Source of the DNA: Synechococcus sp. RSCCF101
Lineage (GTDB): Bacteria > Cyanobacteriota > Cyanobacteriia > PCC-6307 > Cyanobiaceae
Length of the DNA stretch: 64,000 nucleotides
Reading direction: 5' to 3'
NCBI RefSeq assembly: GCF_008807075.1
Contig: NZ_CP035632.1
Location: 2,852,001-2,916,000 of the forward strand
Shown here piece by piece: positions 30,803 to 38,958 of this stretch. The translations under genes and the position numbers were made by a program. The first letter of the stretch is position 1. Every line of letters begins with the position of its first letter. The notes beneath the pieces were generated by a model that was given only the letters and a program-made list of their open reading frames with translations, did no database searches and had not been told where the DNA came from.

Positions 30803-31699
30803 ATGAGCCAGGCGGCTCTCACCATCGGGTATGCGCTCACGGATGACACGCTTCAGCACTCCTGCAACCAGTGGCTGAAGGCCACAGGCCACCGCCAGAA
30901 TCCGCTCGGCCTGGGATGGGATGCGGTCCGCTTCCTGAGGGAGCACCCCGATGGCTGTGATGTGATTGTTTTCGACCGGCAGGGGCTGACTCCCGAGCAG
31001 CTCAGGGATCTGCGGGATGCGGATGTCCTGGTGCCGGCCGTGGTGATCGGCGATGTGAGCGGCAGCGTCGACTACCACGAGGCCGAGGTGCACCTGCCGG
31101 CCGATCAGCTGGAGCAGCTCAGCTACAGCGTCGATGCCTGCATCGCCAGGTTCCTTCGCCAGGGGCTGCGCATGGGCGGTGCATCGGACTCCGAGAGCAG
31201 CACGGGGCCGGCAGCCCAGGGCGAGGACGCCACGCCACCGACCTGGCAGCTCGCGCAGCGCCTGCGGGAGCGCCTCGGCTATCTCGGAGTCTTCTACAAG
31301 CGGGATCCCAGCCGCTTCCTGCGCAGCCTGCCGCCGGGTGAGCGGGCCGAGTTGTTTCAGTCGCTGGAGCGAACCTACCGCGATCTGCTGTTGAGTTACT
31401 TCCGCGACCGTCCCGCTGCGAACCAGGCGCTGGAAAGCTTCGTGAACACCGCCTTCTTCAGTGATCTCCCGATTACAAAAACCGTGGAAATCCACATGAA
31501 TCTCATTGACCGATTCGGCAAGCAGCTAAAACTGGAGGGCCACAACAATGACTTTCTCCAGGACTATCGCCTGGCCCTGCTGGATGTGATGGCTCACCTC
31601 TGCGAAATGTACCGGCGCTCCGTGCCGCCCGATGCCGAGCTTGGCGCCAGGCGCCGATCCTCCTCCCGTGTCGCCAGTGAGGGGGAGGTGGCCCAATGA
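30803..31699 (+). CDS. kaiA: Circadian clock protein KaiA
   Basis: 298 residues, full length. The N-terminal pseudo-receiver domain (about 1-135) begins [19 protein letters not shown] and lacks a phosphorylatable receiver pocket. The C-terminal helical domain (about 180-285: [33 protein letters not shown]-type [42 protein letters not shown]) dimerises and stimulates KaiC autophosphorylation. Its stop overlaps the kaiB start (ATGA). The presence of an intact kaiA implies a self-sustained oscillator rather than the reduced KaiBC timer of Prochlorococcus. Confidence 0.96.
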   Translation: MSQAALTIGYALTDDTLQHSCNQWLKATGHRQNPLGLGWDAVRFLREHPDGCDVIVFDRQGLTPEQLRDLRDADVLVPAVVIGDVSGSVDYHEAEVHLPADQLEQLSYSVDACIARFLRQGLRMGGASDSESSTGPAAQGEDATPPTWQLAQRLRERLGYLGVFYKRDPSRFLRSLPPGERAELFQSLERTYRDLLLSYFRDRPAANQALESFVNTAFFSDLPITKTVEIHMNLIDRFGKQLKLEGHNNDFLQDYRLALLDVMAHLCEMYRRSVPPDAELGARRRSSSRVASEGEVAQ

Positions 31700-32067
31700 G
31701 TGCCCGCAAGACCTACATCCTGAAGCTGTACGTCGCCGGCAACACGCCCAACTCGATGCGGGCTCTCAAGACCCTGCGCAGCATTCTTGAAACAGACTTC
31801 AGCGGCGTCTACGCCCTGAAGGTGATTGATGTGCTCAAGAACCCCCAGCTCGCCGAGGAAGACAAGATCCTGGCGACACCGACTCTGGCGAAGATCCTGC
31901 CACCCCCAGTGCGCCGGATCATCGGTGATCTTTCCGATCGCGAGCGTGTTCTGATCGGACTCGATCTGCTGTACGATGAATTAACGGATGACACACTTGG
32001 CATTCCGCTGAGTCAGTCTCTGGAATCGGAGGATGGAACTGCCGTTCCGGCTGATCCGACCGATTGA
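31696..32067 (+). CDS. kaiB: Circadian clock protein KaiB
   Basis: 123 residues. [21 protein letters not shown] and [43 protein letters not shown] cover the thioredoxin-like fold that switches to bind KaiC-CI. The last 20 residues ([15 protein letters not shown]) form an acidic tail longer than the S. elongatus protein of about 102 residues. It overlaps kaiA by 4 bp; kaiC follows after 73 bp. Confidence 0.97.
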   Translation: MSARKTYILKLYVAGNTPNSMRALKTLRSILETDFSGVYALKVIDVLKNPQLAEEDKILATPTLAKILPPPVRRIIGDLSDRERVLIGLDLLYDELTDDTLGIPLSQSLESEDGTAVPADPTD

Positions 32068-32140
32068 GGCTTCTGCCCCGTCTGCCGCCACCGCTTCCAC
32101 CCTTCGCACGCGTTCCCAGCAGCGACTCTCCCCCCTCACC

Positions 32141-33685
32141 ATGATTGACCAGTCGTCCGGAACCCTGCCCCTGATGCAGGTTCAGAAGCTGCCGACGGGG
32201 ATCGAGGGCTTCGACGACATCTGTCAGGGCGGTCTCCCCGCCGGCCGGGCGACGTTGCTCAGCGGCACGTCGGGAACGGGCAAGACGGTGTTTTCGCTGC
32301 ACTTCCTCCAGAACGGAATTTCCTACTACGACGAGGCAGGGATTTTCGTCACCTTTGAGGAGTCCCCGCTCGACATCCTCCGAAACGCGGCCAGTTTCGG
32401 CTGGAATCTGCAGGAGATGGCGGAGCAGGACAAGCTCTTCATTCTTGATGCCTCACCCGACCCCGATGGTCAGGATGTGGCCGGCAGCTTCGATCTCTCA
32501 GGTCTGATCGAGCGGATCAATTACGCGATTCGCAAATACAAAGCCAAGCGGGTCGTGATCGACTCGATCACAGCTGTCTTCCAGCAATACGACGCCGTGT
32601 CCACGGTGCGCCGCGAGATCTTCCGTCTGATCGCACGCCTCAAGGAGATCGGCGTCACCACGATCATGACGACCGAGCGGATCGATGAATACGGCCCGAT
32701 CGCGCGCTATGGGGTGGAGGAGTTCGTCTCCGACAACGTGGTGATTCTCCGCAACGTGCTTGAGGGCGAGAAGCGTCGCCGCACCGTTGAGATCCTCAAG
32801 CTGCGCGGCACCACCCACATGAAGGGGGAGTTTCCCTTCACGATGGGTGCCCACGGCGTCAACATCTTCCCGCTGGGTGCCATGCGCCTCACCCAGCGGT
32901 CCTCGAATGTTCGGGTCAGCTCCGGCGTTCCGCGTCTGGACGAGATGTGTGGTGGTGGCTTCTTCAAGGATTCCATCATTCTGGCCACCGGCGCGACGGG
33001 AACCGGCAAGACGCTTCTGGTCAGCAAGTTCATTGAGAATGCCTGCGTCAACCAGGAGCGGGCGATTCTCTTCGCCTACGAGGAATCCCGCGCTCAGTTG
33101 CTGCGCAACGGATCCAGCTGGGGCACCGACTTCGAGCAAATGGAGAAGGATGGTCTGCTGAAGATCATCTGTGCCTACCCGGAGTCAACTGGCCTGGAAG
33201 ATCACCTGCAGATCATCAAAACCGAGATTCAGGAGTTCAAGCCATCCCGTATGGCCATCGACTCCCTGTCGGCTCTGGCACGAGGCGTGAGCCATAACGC
33301 CTTCCGCCAGTTCGTGATCGGAGTCACCGGTTACGCCAAGCAGGAAGAGATCGCCGGCTTCTTCACGAACACCTCGGAGGAGTTCATGGGCAGCCACTCG
33401 ATCACGGATTCCCACATCTCCACGATCACTGACACGATCATCCTGCTTCAGTATGTGGAGATCCGCGGTGAGATGGCCCGCGCAATCAACGTTTTCAAGA
33501 TGCGTGGTTCACAGCACGACAAGGGCATCCGCGAATTCGTGATCACCTCCAACGGTCCCGACATCAAGGATTCCTTCACCAACTTCGAACGCATCATCAG
33601 CGGTGTCCCCCACCGCGTCACCGGCAGCGAGCGCACCGAGCTCTCCCGCATCCTTCACGGCGTTGCCGGTGAAGACAACACCTGA
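32141..33685 (+). CDS. kaiC: Circadian clock ATPase/kinase KaiC
   Basis: 514 residues from the ATG at 32141. It is a duplicated RecA-like protein: CI has Walker A GTSGTGKT (about 44-51) and the EE pair in VTFEESP; CII has GATGTGKT (about 285-292) and YEESR. The phosphorylation pair equivalent to S431/T432 of S. elongatus is S427/T428 in SHISTITDTIILLQ. The A-loop and tail end RILHGVAGEDNT. The frame is open 36 codons earlier but overlaps kaiB. Its last 31 bp overlap the 3' end of nblS on the other strand. Confidence 0.98.
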   Translation: MIDQSSGTLPLMQVQKLPTGIEGFDDICQGGLPAGRATLLSGTSGTGKTVFSLHFLQNGISYYDEAGIFVTFEESPLDILRNAASFGWNLQEMAEQDKLFILDASPDPDGQDVAGSFDLSGLIERINYAIRKYKAKRVVIDSITAVFQQYDAVSTVRREIFRLIARLKEIGVTTIMTTERIDEYGPIARYGVEEFVSDNVVILRNVLEGEKRRRTVEILKLRGTTHMKGEFPFTMGAHGVNIFPLGAMRLTQRSSNVRVSSGVPRLDEMCGGGFFKDSIILATGATGTGKTLLVSKFIENACVNQERAILFAYEESRAQLLRNGSSWGTDFEQMEKDGLLKIICAYPESTGLEDHLQIIKTEIQEFKPSRMAIDSLSALARGVSHNAFRQFVIGVTGYAKQEEIAGFFTNTSEEFMGSHSITDSHISTITDTIILLQYVEIRGEMARAINVFKMRGSQHDKGIREFVITSNGPDIKDSFTNFERIISGVPHRVTGSERTELSRILHGVAGEDNT

Positions 33686-35817
33686 TTGGCTTTCGCCCGC
33701 GAATCGGTCCGTTCCTGGCTGCTGCGCCGCTCCACCATCAGATTGAGCTCATCCTGATCGGCTCCTTCCAGGGGGAGCTCAAACCAGAATGTGGTGCCGA
33801 TCCCCGGTTCGCTGATCATGTGAACGCGGCTGTTGTGCTTGTCGAGGATGCCGCGCACGATCGAGAGGCCAAGGCCGGTTCCGGCTTCGGTGTGCACCGC
33901 GTTCTCCACCCGGAAGAAGCGCTCGAAGATGCGCTGCTGATCCGCTTCCGACACCCCGCAGCCGCTGTCGGCGATTTCCACGCGCAGGCGCGGCAGCGGT
34001 GAACTGAGCTCGCAGCTCGGTGCATCGGCTCCGGCTTCGGCCTCACTCTCATCGTCTGCTGGGGCGTTCAGGGCGGTGTTCGGCACTGTCAGCTGACAGC
34101 TGTCCGGCCAGACGTAGGCCCGCAGCCGGATCGCTCCGCCATTGCCGGTGAACTTGAGGGCGTTGCCCAGGAGGTTGTCGATCACCTGCAGCAGCAGGTC
34201 CCAGTTGGCCAGAACGGCAGGCAGCGGATCCTCGGCCAGCAGCTCCATCAGCACCCCCTTGTCCTCGGCATTGAGCCGGTAGTTGCGCACCGCCTGCTCC
34301 AGCGCCGGACGCAGATCCATGCTCTCCAGCTTCACCTGCCGTCCCGACTCCAGCCGCGACAGGTCGAGAACGTCGTTCACCAGCCGGGTGAGGCGGTCGG
34401 TCTCGTCGTTGGCGATGGCCAGGAAGTCCCTGCGGTCCTCATCGCTCAGCTGATCGCCCAGATCGTGCAGGGTCTCGACGTAGCTCTTGATGTTGAACAG
34501 CGGTGTACGCAGCTCGTGCGACACGTTGCTGATGAAGCGGCTCTGGGCCGCATTCAGCTCCACCTCGCGGGTGAGGTCCTGAATGGTCATCGTGATGCCC
34601 TTGATGCTGGTGCCGCTGCCGTCGCGCACCGACTGGAGCACGATCCGGAGGGTGCGCGGCGGCTCGCCGAAGTTGCAGCGCACGTCGGTGCTCTCCCGCT
34701 CTCCATCCAGCACCGTTTCCAGCGGACCGCCCAGCTCGAGCGTGAGCCGTTCCGGCATCTCCAGCACCAGCTCCTTGCCCTCCAGGTTGCGGCCCTCCCA
34801 GCGGAACAGCCGCCGGGCCGTGGGGTTGACCAGCACGATCCGGCCCTCCTCATCCAGCAGCACCGCGCCATCGGCCATGGTCGCGATCAGGGACTGCTGC
34901 TTGCCCTGGGCAGCGGTGAGTTCCTCGATGTTGGCTTCGTTGTAGGCCTCCAGCTGGGAGGCCATGTCGTTGAAACCGTTGAGGAGTTCCCCCAGCTCCC
35001 CACCCACCGGGAGCGCGATGCGGGCCGAGAAGGTGCCACCGGCGATCGCGCGGACCCCGCGCAGCAGCTCCTTCACCGGTCGGGTGATGGTGAGGGCGTT
35101 GAACACGGCCCCCAGGATCACCAGCACCCAGATCGAGATGAACACCGCCACGGTCACCTCCCGGGTGAGTGCGGCCGTGGCCAGAACCGCTTCGTTGGGA
35201 TTGATGCCCAGGGCCAGCACACCCAGATAGGTGCCGTCGCTCACCATGGGCACGAACACATCGGTCACCTGCCCGGACGGGGTCAGGTGCTGGCGGATCA
35301 GGGGGTTCTGGGGGCGGTTGCGCAGGTCGGGTGGCAGCTCCAGCCGCCGGTTGAGCAGCAGCTCGCTGCCGTCGCCGGCATCGCCGCTGGCGCTGCCACT
35401 GATCGGGATGCCCAGGTAGATGATTCCCTGGGGATCGGCGAAGAAGATGTAGCGGAGGCTGCGGCTCGATCGCCAGAAGCGATCAGCGACCGAAGCCAAT
35501 TCACGGTCGTTGCCCTCCGCCACCAGGGGTGTGACGTTGGCCGAGAGCAGCAGACCCAGATCGCGGGCGTAGCGGGTGTCGCTGCTGCGGGCATCCACCT
35601 GGATGCCGTTGAGGGCGAAGAAGGTGATGCCGGTCATCACCAGGCTCACCACCAGGGTCGCCACCGCCAGCAGCTTGGTCTGCAGGCTGAATTCGGCCCA
35701 CCAGAGCGCCAGTCGCCGGCGCCAGCCCGTGGGCTGAGGCTGCAGATCCAGACCCTCGGCCCAGGCGGCCGGTTCCGGTGCGGCGGAAGCGTCAGCAGCG
35801 GCAGATGTGGGATTCAT
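33655..35817 (-). CDS. nblS: Sensor histidine kinase of the NblS/Hik33 (DspA) type
   Basis: 720 residues. Domains in order: TM1 (LLAVATLVVSLVMTGITFFAL, about 49-69), a periplasmic sensor loop, TM2 (about 220-240), HAMP (RPVKELLRGVRAIAGG), a PAS domain (ATMADGAVLLDEEGRIVLVN), the H box FISNVSHELRTPLFNIKSY, the N box DNLLGNALKF, and G boxes DSGCGV and GTGLGLSIV. The SHELRTPLFNIKSYVETL sequence is typical of NblS/Hik33, the conserved cyanobacterial kinase for high-light, nutrient and cold stress. The first 40 residues are a disordered extension. It lies 24 bp after purD is left behind on the same strand and is convergent with kaiC. Confidence 0.93.
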   Translation of the reverse strand: MNPTSAAADASAAPEPAAWAEGLDLQPQPTGWRRRLALWWAEFSLQTKLLAVATLVVSLVMTGITFFALNGIQVDARSSDTRYARDLGLLLSANVTPLVAEGNDRELASVADRFWRSSRSLRYIFFADPQGIIYLGIPISGSASGDAGDGSELLLNRRLELPPDLRNRPQNPLIRQHLTPSGQVTDVFVPMVSDGTYLGVLALGINPNEAVLATAALTREVTVAVFISIWVLVILGAVFNALTITRPVKELLRGVRAIAGGTFSARIALPVGGELGELLNGFNDMASQLEAYNEANIEELTAAQGKQQSLIATMADGAVLLDEEGRIVLVNPTARRLFRWEGRNLEGKELVLEMPERLTLELGGPLETVLDGERESTDVRCNFGEPPRTLRIVLQSVRDGSGTSIKGITMTIQDLTREVELNAAQSRFISNVSHELRTPLFNIKSYVETLHDLGDQLSDEDRRDFLAIANDETDRLTRLVNDVLDLSRLESGRQVKLESMDLRPALEQAVRNYRLNAEDKGVLMELLAEDPLPAVLANWDLLLQVIDNLLGNALKFTGNGGAIRLRAYVWPDSCQLTVPNTALNAPADDESEAEAGADAPSCELSSPLPRLRVEIADSGCGVSEADQQRIFERFFRVENAVHTEAGTGLGLSIVRGILDKHNSRVHMISEPGIGTTFWFELPLEGADQDELNLMVERRSSQERTDSRAKANQVLSSPATP

Positions 35818-35841
35818 CCGCTCCAGAGGCGTTGCCCAACC

Positions 35842-37134
35842 TTAGAGATGTCGCACCTGATGGCCGATGTCGCGCCGCAGCAGCGCTCCATCGAAGCGGA
35901 TGTCCTCGATGGCGGCATAGACCGTCTCGAAGGCGCCGTCGAAACTATCGGCCTGTCCCACCACCGCGAGCACCCGCCCGCCCGAGGTGACCAGCGTGCC
36001 GCCGGCCTCCCGTCGCGTGCCGGCATGGAACAGCTGACGATCCCCGGCCGGCTCCGGCCACGCGATCCGGATCGGGTCACCGAGCTGCACCGAGCCCGGA
36101 TAGCCGGGGGCCGCCATCACCACACAGGCGCTGCACCCGTCCCGCACTGTCAGGTCGGGGGCCTCCGCCAGCTCGCCGCGGGCGCAGGCCAGGAGCACAG
36201 CGGCCAGCTCCGGACCCATCAGGGGCATCAGGGTCTGGCATTCGGGGTCCCCGAAGCGGCAGTTGAATTCGATCACCTGGGGCCCGGCCTCGGTGACCAT
36301 CAGGCCGGCGTAGAGCACGCCGCGGTAATCGAGCCCCCGGGCCCGCAGCGCCGCCAGGGTGGGCTCGAGGATGGTGCGGCGGACCGCCTCCAGCCCGGCC
36401 GCGTCCAGCACCGGAGCCGGTGCGTAGGCCCCCATGCCGCCGGTGTTGGGCCCGGTATCCCCCTCTCCGATGCGTTTGTGATCCTGAGCCGGCGGGAGCA
36501 GCACCAGATCCTGCCCATCGCTGAGGGCCAGCACCGACACCTCGGGGCCCCGCAGCCGTTCCTCCAGCAGCAGCTGTTCTCCGGCCGCCCCGAAGCGACC
36601 GGCCAGGGCCTCGGCGATGGCCGCTTCGGCCTGCTCACGCGTTTCGGCGACGGTGACCCCCTTCCCCGCCGCGAGGCCATCGGCCTTGACCACCGGCGAT
36701 GTGGCCAGTGCGTCCAGAACGGGGCGGGCCTCCTCGAGGCTGCCGACCCGCCAGGCCCGGGCGGTGGGCACTCCCGCCTCCTGCATCAGCTGCTTGGCCC
36801 ACTGCTTGCTGGCCTCCAGCCGGGCGGCTTCGGCACCCGGACCGAAGACCTGGAAGCCCGCCCCCCGCAACCGGTCGGCCAGGCCATCGGCCAGCGGAGC
36901 CTCCGGACCGATCACCACCAGCTCGATCCGCTCGCTGCGGCAGAGGGCCTCCAGGTCGGGGTCATCGCCGGCCGCCACGGGCACGCTGCGGCAGCCCGGA
37001 TGGTCATCGCTGCCGCCGTTGCCCGGCGCGATCAGCACCTCGGCCACCCCCGGGCAGCGGGCCAGAGCCCAGCCGAGGGCGTTCTCACGACCACCGGAGC
37101 CCACCACCAGGATCCGCTCGGGGGTCAGGGTCAT
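35842..37134 (-). CDS. purD: Phosphoribosylamine--glycine ligase
   Basis: 430 residues from the ATG at 37134; upstream GTGs in frame would overlap the neighbour. ILVVGSGGRENALGWALAR, GPEAPLADGLADRLR, VVKADGLAAGKGVTVAET, LRGPEVSVLALSDG, HKRIGEGDTGPNTGGMGAYAP and VIEFNCRFGDPECQ define the ATP-grasp GAR synthetase. It works in purine synthesis with purC, which lies on the opposite strand 1 kb away. It is 24 bp upstream of nblS on the same strand, so they may be co-transcribed. Confidence 0.96.
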   Translation of the reverse strand: MTLTPERILVVGSGGRENALGWALARCPGVAEVLIAPGNGGSDDHPGCRSVPVAAGDDPDLEALCRSERIELVVIGPEAPLADGLADRLRGAGFQVFGPGAEAARLEASKQWAKQLMQEAGVPTARAWRVGSLEEARPVLDALATSPVVKADGLAAGKGVTVAETREQAEAAIAEALAGRFGAAGEQLLLEERLRGPEVSVLALSDGQDLVLLPPAQDHKRIGEGDTGPNTGGMGAYAPAPVLDAAGLEAVRRTILEPTLAALRARGLDYRGVLYAGLMVTEAGPQVIEFNCRFGDPECQTLMPLMGPELAAVLLACARGELAEAPDLTVRDGCSACVVMAAPGYPGSVQLGDPIRIAWPEPAGDRQLFHAGTRREAGGTLVTSGGRVLAVVGQADSFDGAFETVYAAIEDIRFDGALLRRDIGHQVRHL

Positions 37135-37156
37135 GCTCGTCACCACAGGAGATAGC

Positions 37157-38155
37157 GTGCGGCGGTCGGGGCCCGGACGCTTGCCTCATCTTCCTACTGC
37201 CGCGGCCGGCCTGATCTCCGGCCTGTTCCTGCTCGCGGCCGCCGGGCCTTCGGCGGCGCAGACACCACTGCCTGTGGCGATGTCGGAAGCCGACTTCCTC
37301 ACCCTGCTCGAGGACGGGACGATCGATCAGCTTCAGGCCGCCTGCAGCGAGTCGCTGGCGGCGGGGCTGGACCAGCGCCTGCAGCCGCTTCGCTCCCGCC
37401 TGCTCGAGGGCTGGCCCGCACCCCAGAACACGGTGCTGGTGATGGCCAATGCCGCGGCCTTGATCGAGTGCCGTGCCCCCTCCGCCGCCCTCACGGTGCT
37501 CAGCCGGGTCGGCCCCGCGCCGGGCCCGACCCGGCGGGCCTGGCTCGTGCTCCGCTGGCAGGCCGCCGATGCGGCCCTCGACCACCGCCGCGCCGCCAGG
37601 ACTCTGCACCGTCTGGTGGAAGGCGATCTCTCCCGCCTCGATACCGTGCTCCTGCCCGTGCGCCGAGAGGAGGACGGCACCTGGACCACCCGTGCCGCAG
37701 TCGATGTTCTTGCCGACCATTACGAGGGCATGGGCGCGCCGGATCGGGCGGTGGAGGTGCTGCTCGCAAGCCGCAGCGCCGGCCCCGAGACGGCTCAGCG
37801 GCTGGCTCGCGCTGCCGCCCTGATGGACGATCTCGCCCTGGAGCGCCGCCTTCTGCTGCTGGAGCAGGCTCTCGACCAGGCGGCCGTGGATGAGGCCTGG
37901 GGACTGGCCCTGGAGCTGCTGGTGCTTCAGGAATCGATCGAACGGGCCGCCGGTGGCGACGCCCAGCGGCCCCGCCAGCGGCGCGACCGCCTCAGTCGCC
38001 GGCTGCGTGATCCCTACAACCAGTGGCGTCTGCTTCAGGACGAAGCGCTGGATCCCGAGAGCGAGGCGCGGCGACAGAGACTGGAGGAACGGCTGCGCTC
38101 CCCCCGCGATCCCGGCGGACACGGCGCATCGACCCTCCCTCAGGCAGGCCCATGA
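37157..38155 (+). CDS. Exported helical protein of unknown function upstream of purC
   Basis: 332 residues. The GTG at 37157 is chosen because AGGAG at 37147-37151 lies 5 bp before it and it gives a signal peptide ([19 protein letters not shown]). An ATG at 37133 would overlap the purD start. The mature part is Ala/Leu/Arg-rich and helical with repeating units such as [20 protein letters not shown] and [20 protein letters not shown], plus [20 protein letters not shown]; a TPR-like solenoid is plausible. It ends in the purC start (ATGA). I do not recognise the family. Neighbouring bamA and lpx genes make an envelope role possible. Confidence 0.75.
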   Translation: MRRSGPGRLPHLPTAAAGLISGLFLLAAAGPSAAQTPLPVAMSEADFLTLLEDGTIDQLQAACSESLAAGLDQRLQPLRSRLLEGWPAPQNTVLVMANAAALIECRAPSAALTVLSRVGPAPGPTRRAWLVLRWQAADAALDHRRAARTLHRLVEGDLSRLDTVLLPVRREEDGTWTTRAAVDVLADHYEGMGAPDRAVEVLLASRSAGPETAQRLARAAALMDDLALERRLLLLEQALDQAAVDEAWGLALELLVLQESIERAAGGDAQRPRQRRDRLSRRLRDPYNQWRLLQDEALDPESEARRQRLEERLRSPRDPGGHGASTLPQAGP

Positions 38156-38913
38156 CCGGCAGCAGCGGATTCCTCTACGAAGGCAAGGCCAAGCGCATCC
38201 ATGCCGGCGCCTCGTCGGACCGGGTGGATCTGGAGTTCAAGGACGAGGCCACTGCCTTCAATGCCGCCAAGCGGGCCCATCTCGAGGGGAAGGGCTGGCT
38301 GAACTGCCAGATCTCGGCCCGGCTGTTCGATCACCTGGAACGCAGCGGTATCCCCACCCACTACCTGGGGCTGTCCCCCAGGGGCGCCCACTGGATGACG
38401 GCCAGGCGGGTGCGTGTCGTGCCCATCGAAGTGGTGATCCGCAACCGCGCCGCGGGGTCCCTCTGCCGCGAGCTGCCGATCGACCCCGGCACCCCGCTCG
38501 ATCCGCCGCTGCTCGACCTCTACTACAAGGACGATGGCCTCGGGGATCCGCTGCTGACCGAATCCAGGCTGACGCTGCTGGATCTGGTGACTCCCGAGCG
38601 ACGGCAGGAGATTGAACGGATGGCCCGCCAGGTGAATGCCGCCCTGCAGGCGCTCCTCGTTCCTCTGGATCTGGATCTGATCGACTTCAAGCTCGAGTTC
38701 GGCGAAACCGAGGCTGGAACCCTGGTGGTGGCCGATGAGATCAGCCCCGACACCTGCCGTCTGTGGGATCAGCGCGATCGGGCGGGCGACGACCCGCAGC
38801 GGAGTCTCGACAAGGACCGGTTCCGCCGCGACCTCGGCGGTGTGATCGAGGCCTACAGGGAGGTCTACAAACGGGTCCAAGGGGCCTGCCCCGACCCTTG
38901 CGTCTGCAGGTAA
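38152..38913 (+). CDS. purC: SAICAR synthase (phosphoribosylaminoimidazole-succinocarboxamide synthase)
   Basis: 253 residues. [44 protein letters not shown]-type [31 protein letters not shown] and the final [18 protein letters not shown] are the family motifs. It catalyses step 7 of purine synthesis. It overlaps the upstream unknown by 4 bp and ends 45 bp before bamA. The unusual Cys-rich end PDPCVCR is specific to this sequence. Confidence 0.95.
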   Translation: MTGSSGFLYEGKAKRIHAGASSDRVDLEFKDEATAFNAAKRAHLEGKGWLNCQISARLFDHLERSGIPTHYLGLSPRGAHWMTARRVRVVPIEVVIRNRAAGSLCRELPIDPGTPLDPPLLDLYYKDDGLGDPLLTESRLTLLDLVTPERRQEIERMARQVNAALQALLVPLDLDLIDFKLEFGETEAGTLVVADEISPDTCRLWDQRDRAGDDPQRSLDKDRFRRDLGGVIEAYREVYKRVQGACPDPCVCR

Positions 38914-38958
38914 GGTCTGCGGGCATTTGCGGCTCGGCCGCATGTCCTCAGACTTGTG

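Noticed and set aside
34465-37155. An 896-codon open frame on the plus strand
   Set aside because: It lies antisense to nblS and purD, both with full conserved motifs. The translation is rich in His, Gln, Gly and Ala, as expected for the opposite strand of GC-rich genes.
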